Of a DNA stretch of 64,000 bases, positions 60,085 through 64,000 are shown one piece after another; within the stretch, counting starts at the first letter, position 1, and each line of letters starts with the position of its first letter. Source of the stretch: Roseinatronobacter domitianus (lineage in GTDB: Bacteria; Pseudomonadota; Alphaproteobacteria; Rhodobacterales; Rhodobacteraceae); NCBI RefSeq assembly GCF_023336755.1, contig NZ_JALZWP010000006.1:1-64000 (forward strand), written 5' to 3'. Below the pieces are notes generated by a model. It was not told the origin of the DNA. It ran no database searches and saw nothing but the letters and a program-made list of their open reading frames with translations. Position numbers and translations under genes: made by a program.

Positions 60085-61557
60085 ATGATTGCCGCTTGCC
60101 CCGCCCCGTTTAACCTGGCCGCCCATGTGTTGGCCGCCGCCGCGCAGACGCCCGACAAGATCGCGCTGGAAATCCTGCGCGCCAGCGGCGCCGAGCGCTG
60201 GTCCTATGCACGCCTGCAAGCAGCCGTGCGTGGCACCGGCACGGGGCTGGCCGCATTGGGCCTGGCACCGGGCGCGCGGGTGCTGTTGCGGTTGGGCAAT
60301 AGTGTGGATTTTCCGATCGCCTTTCTGGGTGCGATTGCCGCAGGGCTGGTGCCGGTGCCAACATCGACCGCTTTGACCGCCCCGGAAATTACCGCCATGG
60401 CGCGCGACCTTGCGCCCGCTTTGGTTATCGCGGCAGAGGGGGTGGCCCAGCCCGACCACCCTGCCCCGGTGTTGACGCTGGATCGCTTGCGCGCCATGCG
60501 CGATCTGCCGCCCTGTGATTACGTCATGGGGTCGCCCGACCGGCCCGGTTATATCGTGTTCACCTCTGGCAGTGGCGGCCACCCGCGCGCCGTTGTCCAT
60601 GCCCATCGCGCGATCTGGGCGCGGCGCATGATGTGGGATGGCTGGTATCACCTGCGGCCCAATGACCGGATGCTGCACGCTGGCGCGTTTAACTGGACCT
60701 ATACTATGGGCACAGGGCTGATGGACCCTTGGGCAATTGGCGCGACCGCCTTGGTGGTCGAACCCGGCGCGCCTCTAAGCCTGTTGATGCGGCGGCATGA
60801 CGCCACGATCTTTGCCGCCGTGCCGGGTGTCTACCGCCAGCTTTTGGCAGATGGCAAAGCCCGCGACCTGCCGCGACTGCGCCACGCCCTGTCAGCGGGT
60901 GAAAAGCTGCCCGATGCCACGCGTGCGGCGTGGCACGCGGCCACGGGAGTTGAGATCTACGAGGCGCTCGGCATGTCGGAATGTTCGACCTATATCTCTG
61001 CCAACCCCGCGCGGCCTGCGCCGATGGGTGCGCTGGGCTATCCGCAAGCGGGCCGACGGATCAAGATCATCGGCGGGGAGGAGGGTATCTTGGCCATTCA
61101 TCGCAGCGATCCGGGGCTGATGCTGGGGTATCTGGGACCAGACGGCGTGCCGCATCTGCCCTTGCAGGACGACTGGTTCGTGACCGGCGACCGCGTGGCC
61201 CGAGCGCAGGACGGTGCGATCAGCTATCTGGGCCGCGATGATGACATGATGAATGCAGGCGGGTTCCGCGTCTCTCCGCTAGAGGTGGAGGGGGCTTTGG
61301 CCAACCACCCCGGCATTGACGAGATTGTTGTGACCGATGTCGAAATCCGCCCCAATGTGCGGATTATCGCGGCCTTCTACACTGCTGCGGCACAGGTCGA
61401 GGAAACCGCCTTGATGGCCTTTGCAGCCGAACGTCTGGCGCGTTACAAGCAGCCACGACTTTACCGCCACTTGCCCAGCCTTCCGCGCGGGGCGAATGGC
61501 AAACTTTCCCGGCGCGCCGTGCAGGCGCAGTTCAAGGCAGACGATGATAACGCTTGA
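60085..61557 (+). CDS. AMP-forming acyl-CoA synthetase (benzoate-CoA ligase-like)
   Basis: The 490-residue protein has the AMP-binding P-loop VFTSGSGGHPRAVVHAH, ALGMSECSTYIS, DDWFVTGDRV, NAGGFRVSPLEVE and the C-terminal catalytic-Lys region RGANGKLSRRAV. It activates a carboxylic acid with ATP and CoA; the LEVE type is frequent among aromatic acid and medium-chain ligases. Substrate is not determined. The ATG at 60085 is taken as the start although no good binding site precedes it; GTG at 60037 is an alternative. Confidence 0.85.
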   Translation: MIAACPAPFNLAAHVLAAAAQTPDKIALEILRASGAERWSYARLQAAVRGTGTGLAALGLAPGARVLLRLGNSVDFPIAFLGAIAAGLVPVPTSTALTAPEITAMARDLAPALVIAAEGVAQPDHPAPVLTLDRLRAMRDLPPCDYVMGSPDRPGYIVFTSGSGGHPRAVVHAHRAIWARRMMWDGWYHLRPNDRMLHAGAFNWTYTMGTGLMDPWAIGATALVVEPGAPLSLLMRRHDATIFAAVPGVYRQLLADGKARDLPRLRHALSAGEKLPDATRAAWHAATGVEIYEALGMSECSTYISANPARPAPMGALGYPQAGRRIKIIGGEEGILAIHRSDPGLMLGYLGPDGVPHLPLQDDWFVTGDRVARAQDGAISYLGRDDDMMNAGGFRVSPLEVEGALANHPGIDEIVVTDVEIRPNVRIIAAFYTAAAQVEETALMAFAAERLARYKQPRLYRHLPSLPRGANGKLSRRAVQAQFKADDDNA

Positions 61558-62170
61558 GATTTATTCCGACCCGGTCTGCCCGTGGTGCTATATCGGCAAA
61601 GTCGCGCTGGAACGCGCGATGGAGGCGCGGCCTGACCACCCGTTCGCGGTCACATGGCATCCGTTCATGCTGAACCCTGATATGCCCACCGAAGGGATGG
61701 ACCGGCAGGACTATCTGGAGCTGAAATTCGGCGCCGATCTGGTCACGGCTTATGGCCCCGTCGTAAAACGTGCCGAAGGCGTGGGGCTGGACCTGAACCT
61801 GCCCGCGATCACGCGCCAACCCAACACGCTGGCCGCCCATGCGCTTATTCATTGGGCCGGGTTGGAGGGCAAGCAAAACGCTGCCGTCAGCAACCTGTTC
61901 CGCGCCTATTTCAAGAATGGGCAAGATATTGGCGCCCGTGACGTGCTGCTGGATATCGCCGCGCGCATTGGCATGGACCCCGCCCTGACTGCGCGGCTGC
62001 TGGATGCGGGGGCAGATCGCGACGCCGTCATAAACGCCGACCGCACGGCGCGCGCGCGCGGCATTCAGGGCGTGCCGTTTTTCGTTGTAGCCGGCCAGCA
62101 CGCTGTGCCCGGCGCGCAAGACACAGAGCTTTGGGTGCAGGTCATCGACGAATTGGCGGAACGGCCATGA
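61544..62170 (+). CDS. DsbA-family oxidoreductase (FrnE-like)
   Basis: The 208-residue protein has the thioredoxin-fold beginning LEIYSDPVCPWCYIGKVALE with Cys12-Pro-Trp-Cys15 and the cis-Pro segment GVPFFVV. The absence of a signal peptide and the FrnE-type sequence indicate a cytoplasmic disulfide or polyketide-isomerase-like enzyme. It overlaps the ligase gene by 14 bases and the MFS gene by 4, so the three are an operon. Confidence 0.9.
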   Translation: MITLEIYSDPVCPWCYIGKVALERAMEARPDHPFAVTWHPFMLNPDMPTEGMDRQDYLELKFGADLVTAYGPVVKRAEGVGLDLNLPAITRQPNTLAAHALIHWAGLEGKQNAAVSNLFRAYFKNGQDIGARDVLLDIAARIGMDPALTARLLDAGADRDAVINADRTARARGIQGVPFFVVAGQHAVPGAQDTELWVQVIDELAERP

Positions 62171-63393
62171 ATTGGCCGCGCCCGACCCGACCATTGCGTT
62201 TCGGGGAATTCGTCGCGCTGATGGCGCTTATGATGTCGTCGGTCGCGTTTTCCATTGACGCGATGCTGCCCGCTTTGCCGACCATCGGCGACCAGCTGTC
62301 GCCGGATGCCCCGCAAAAGGGGCAATTGGTAATCACCATTTTCGTCCTTGGCATGGGGCTTGGCACGCTGATCTGCGGGCCGGTCTCTGACGCTTTCGGG
62401 CGTAAATCGGTGCTCCTGGTGGGGATTACCGCCTATATCACGGGCGCGTTGATCGCCATGCAGGCCCAAAGCATAGACGGGCTGCTGGCCGCGCGCTTCT
62501 TGCAAGGGCTGGGGGCGGCGGCCCCGCGCGTCATCGCCACCGCAATGGTGCGCGACATGTATGAGGGGCGCGCCATGGCGCGCGTGACCAGCATCATCAT
62601 GACGCTGTTCATTCTTGTGCCCGCGATCGCACCCTCGATCGGCGCGGTAATCATCTGGTTTGCCGACTGGCGCGCGGTGTTTCTGGCCTTTGTCGCTTTT
62701 GGCCTGATCGCTGCGGCATGGCTGATGCTGCGCCAGCCGGAATCCCTTCCCCCCGAGCGGCGGCGCGCCCTGAGCCTGCGCAATATCTGGGCGGCGGTGG
62801 CGGAAATTACCACCACGCCCGCCGTGATGATTTATGTTGTGGCGCTGATATTCGCCTTTGCACCCATGTTTGCATGGCTGTCCAACCTGCCGATGATCTT
62901 TGCCGACGTCTATGACCGCGCCGCCAGTTTTCCGCTATGGTTCGGCATTACCGCGCTCGTCGCCGGCAGCGCCAGCGTGGTCAATGCCAAGCTGGTCATG
63001 CGGCTGGGCATGAAGCGAATCGCGACCGCCGCCTTTCTGTGGCAAGCCGTCGTGTCCGTGTTGTTTCTGGCACTGTTGCAGTTCGACCTGCCTGCCCCGT
63101 GGGATTTCGCGTTTTTCTTTGCCTTCATGTGCTCGGCGTTTTTCGCAATCGGGCTGACCTTCGGCAACCTCAATGCCCTGGCGCTGCAACCCTTGGGGCA
63201 TATGGCGGGGGTTGGCGCATCGGTGGTGCAATCGCTGTCTACGGTGGGGTCGGTCATGGTCGCGATCCCGATTTCGCTGGCCTATAACGGCACGCCCTTG
63301 CCATTGATTACGGGCATGGCGCTGTGTGCCTGCACGGCACTGGCGCTGATGTTGGCGGCGCGTCGTCTTGCCCCGGAACAGCCTGCCGAATAA
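62167..63393 (+). CDS. MFS transporter, Bcr/CflA type drug exporter
   Basis: The 408-residue protein has 12 membrane helices and the Bcr/CflA pattern: SSVAFSIDAMLPALPTIGDQL, GPVSDAFGRKSVLLVG (MFS motif A) and RFLQGLGAAAPRVIATAMVRD. It exports a small molecule in exchange for protons. Coupled by ATGA to the DsbA-like gene, so its substrate may be a product of the ligase pathway; inference only. Confidence 0.9.
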   Translation: MNWPRPTRPLRFGEFVALMALMMSSVAFSIDAMLPALPTIGDQLSPDAPQKGQLVITIFVLGMGLGTLICGPVSDAFGRKSVLLVGITAYITGALIAMQAQSIDGLLAARFLQGLGAAAPRVIATAMVRDMYEGRAMARVTSIIMTLFILVPAIAPSIGAVIIWFADWRAVFLAFVAFGLIAAAWLMLRQPESLPPERRRALSLRNIWAAVAEITTTPAVMIYVVALIFAFAPMFAWLSNLPMIFADVYDRAASFPLWFGITALVAGSASVVNAKLVMRLGMKRIATAAFLWQAVVSVLFLALLQFDLPAPWDFAFFFAFMCSAFFAIGLTFGNLNALALQPLGHMAGVGASVVQSLSTVGSVMVAIPISLAYNGTPLPLITGMALCACTALALMLAARRLAPEQPAE

Positions 63394-63459
63394 CATTCTT
63401 TTTCCCAATTTTGCGCGCTATGCTTGCGCCAACCGCATTTCCTCCAAAGGTGTCTTAAC

Positions 63460-64000
63460 ATGGAACTTATCCTTGCCTTGGCCGTCCTGATTGTTCTGGT
63501 CGTACTGATGGGCCTGAAAATTGTGCCGCAGGCGCAGAATTTCGTCATCACCCGGCTTGGCGCGTATCACCGCACGCTGGATGCGGGCGTGAACGTGATC
63601 GTGCCGTTTCTGGACAAGGTCCATACGCGCGTTCCGGTCAACGATCAGGTGCTGAACGATATCCAGCTAGAGGTGGTGTCCGCCGATAACGTTGTGTTCG
63701 GCGCAAAGCTGTTGGTGGTCTACCGCATTGAAAACGCAGAGGCTGCGGTGTTCCGCGTGAACAAGATCGACGAATTGGTCATTGGCTTGGTGCAATCGCT
63801 GGTGCGTTCGGAACTGGGCAAGGTGGAGCTGGACGCGGTGCAATCGGATCGCGGCTCGTTGAATCTGGCGCTGTTGACGGCGCTGGAAGATGCGGGCAAG
63901 ACCTATGGCATTCGCATTTCGCGCTCGGAAATTACCGATGTCACGCTGAACGCGGTCACGCAAACGGCGATGGCCGAAGTGCTGGCCGCAGAGCGCGAGC
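63460..64000 (+). CDS. SPFH/Band 7 (stomatin-like) membrane protein, 3' truncated by window end
   Basis: The visible 180 residues start with one membrane helix (LILALAVLIVLVVLMGLKIVP) and a Band 7 domain (VITRLGAYHRTLDAGVNVIVPFLDKVHTRVPVNDQVLNDIQLEVVSADN, RSELGKVELDAVQSDRGSLN, YGIRISRSEITDVTLNAVTQ). It resembles QmcA/stomatin proteins that organise membrane microdomains or partner with NfeD proteases. AAAGG precedes the ATG at 63460. The gene runs off the right edge. Confidence 0.92.
   Translation, partial: MELILALAVLIVLVVLMGLKIVPQAQNFVITRLGAYHRTLDAGVNVIVPFLDKVHTRVPVNDQVLNDIQLEVVSADNVVFGAKLLVVYRIENAEAAVFRVNKIDELVIGLVQSLVRSELGKVELDAVQSDRGSLNLALLTALEDAGKTYGIRISRSEITDVTLNAVTQTAMAEVLAAERE

Overview
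The window looks like chromosomal DNA of a GC-rich alphaproteobacterium of the Rhodobacteraceae (Rhodobacterales). Reasons: a PmtA of the Rhodobacter type, a split PntA/PntB transhydrogenase, membrane-bound urate hydroxylase PuuD, a Rhodobacter-type ferredoxin/flavodoxin-NADP reductase, and a compact alphaproteobacterial flagellar operon. Species cannot be fixed by reading alone. No tRNA, rRNA or CRISPR array was seen.

Layout. 1-1.7 kb: the end of an IS256-family element inserted into a leucine-rich-repeat gene, then an orphan type IVb pilin-like gene. 1.7-5.9 kb: a CO-dehydrogenase-like molybdenum hydroxylase large subunit with no partner subunits, a LysE/ArgO exporter and a conserved hypothetical gene. 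5.8-14.5 kb: a uric acid degradation locus (puuD, LysR regulator, uraH, fused puuE-uraD, allA, xanthine/urate-type permease), interrupted by an HPP-CBS membrane protein and a glycosyltransferase. 14.5-24.5 kb: housekeeping and metabolism (Fe-SOD, coaD, CBS protein, PLP sulfur amino acid enzyme, dGTPase-like protein, A-type Fe-S protein, pmtA, a usp-alanine symporter pair, ABC exporter). 24.5-25.8 kb: one visibly AT-richer gene for a coiled-coil membrane protein, probably acquired. 25.9-34.3 kb: DUF3422, pntBA, a rhodanese/methyltransferase pair, kynureninase, an O-antigen-type flippase. 34.4-46.6 kb: part of the flagellar system: a lytic transglycosylase translationally coupled to flhA-fliR-flhB and a FliJ-like gene on +, then flgB-flgC-fliE-fliQ-flgF-flgG-flgA-flgH-fliL on -, and fliI on +. 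46.7-64 kb: metG, rpmG, BI-1 protein, quinone oxidoreductase, XRE regulator, HisN-like phosphatase, copper ATPase with its CueR regulator, fpr, transglutaminase, an AMP ligase-DsbA-MFS operon, and the start of an SPFH protein.

Regulatory reads that stand out: (1) the same gapped motif CTTTCAA-N6-CC-N-GAAA with equal spacing in both divergent intergenic regions of the urate locus, suggesting one LysR regulator for both; (2) a MerR/CueR-type promoter with a 19-bp spacer and a 7-bp dyad before copA-cueR; (3) an FNR-type box placed at -41.5 relative to a -10 element before fpr; (4) a shared GCTTA-N7-GTAA dyad in front of both flagellar transcription units. The most likely undescribed gene products are the AT-rich coiled-coil membrane protein (24503-25804) and the IS-truncated LRR/coiled-coil/membrane protein (129-1008). 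I did not find a multi-gene system that I can show to be new.
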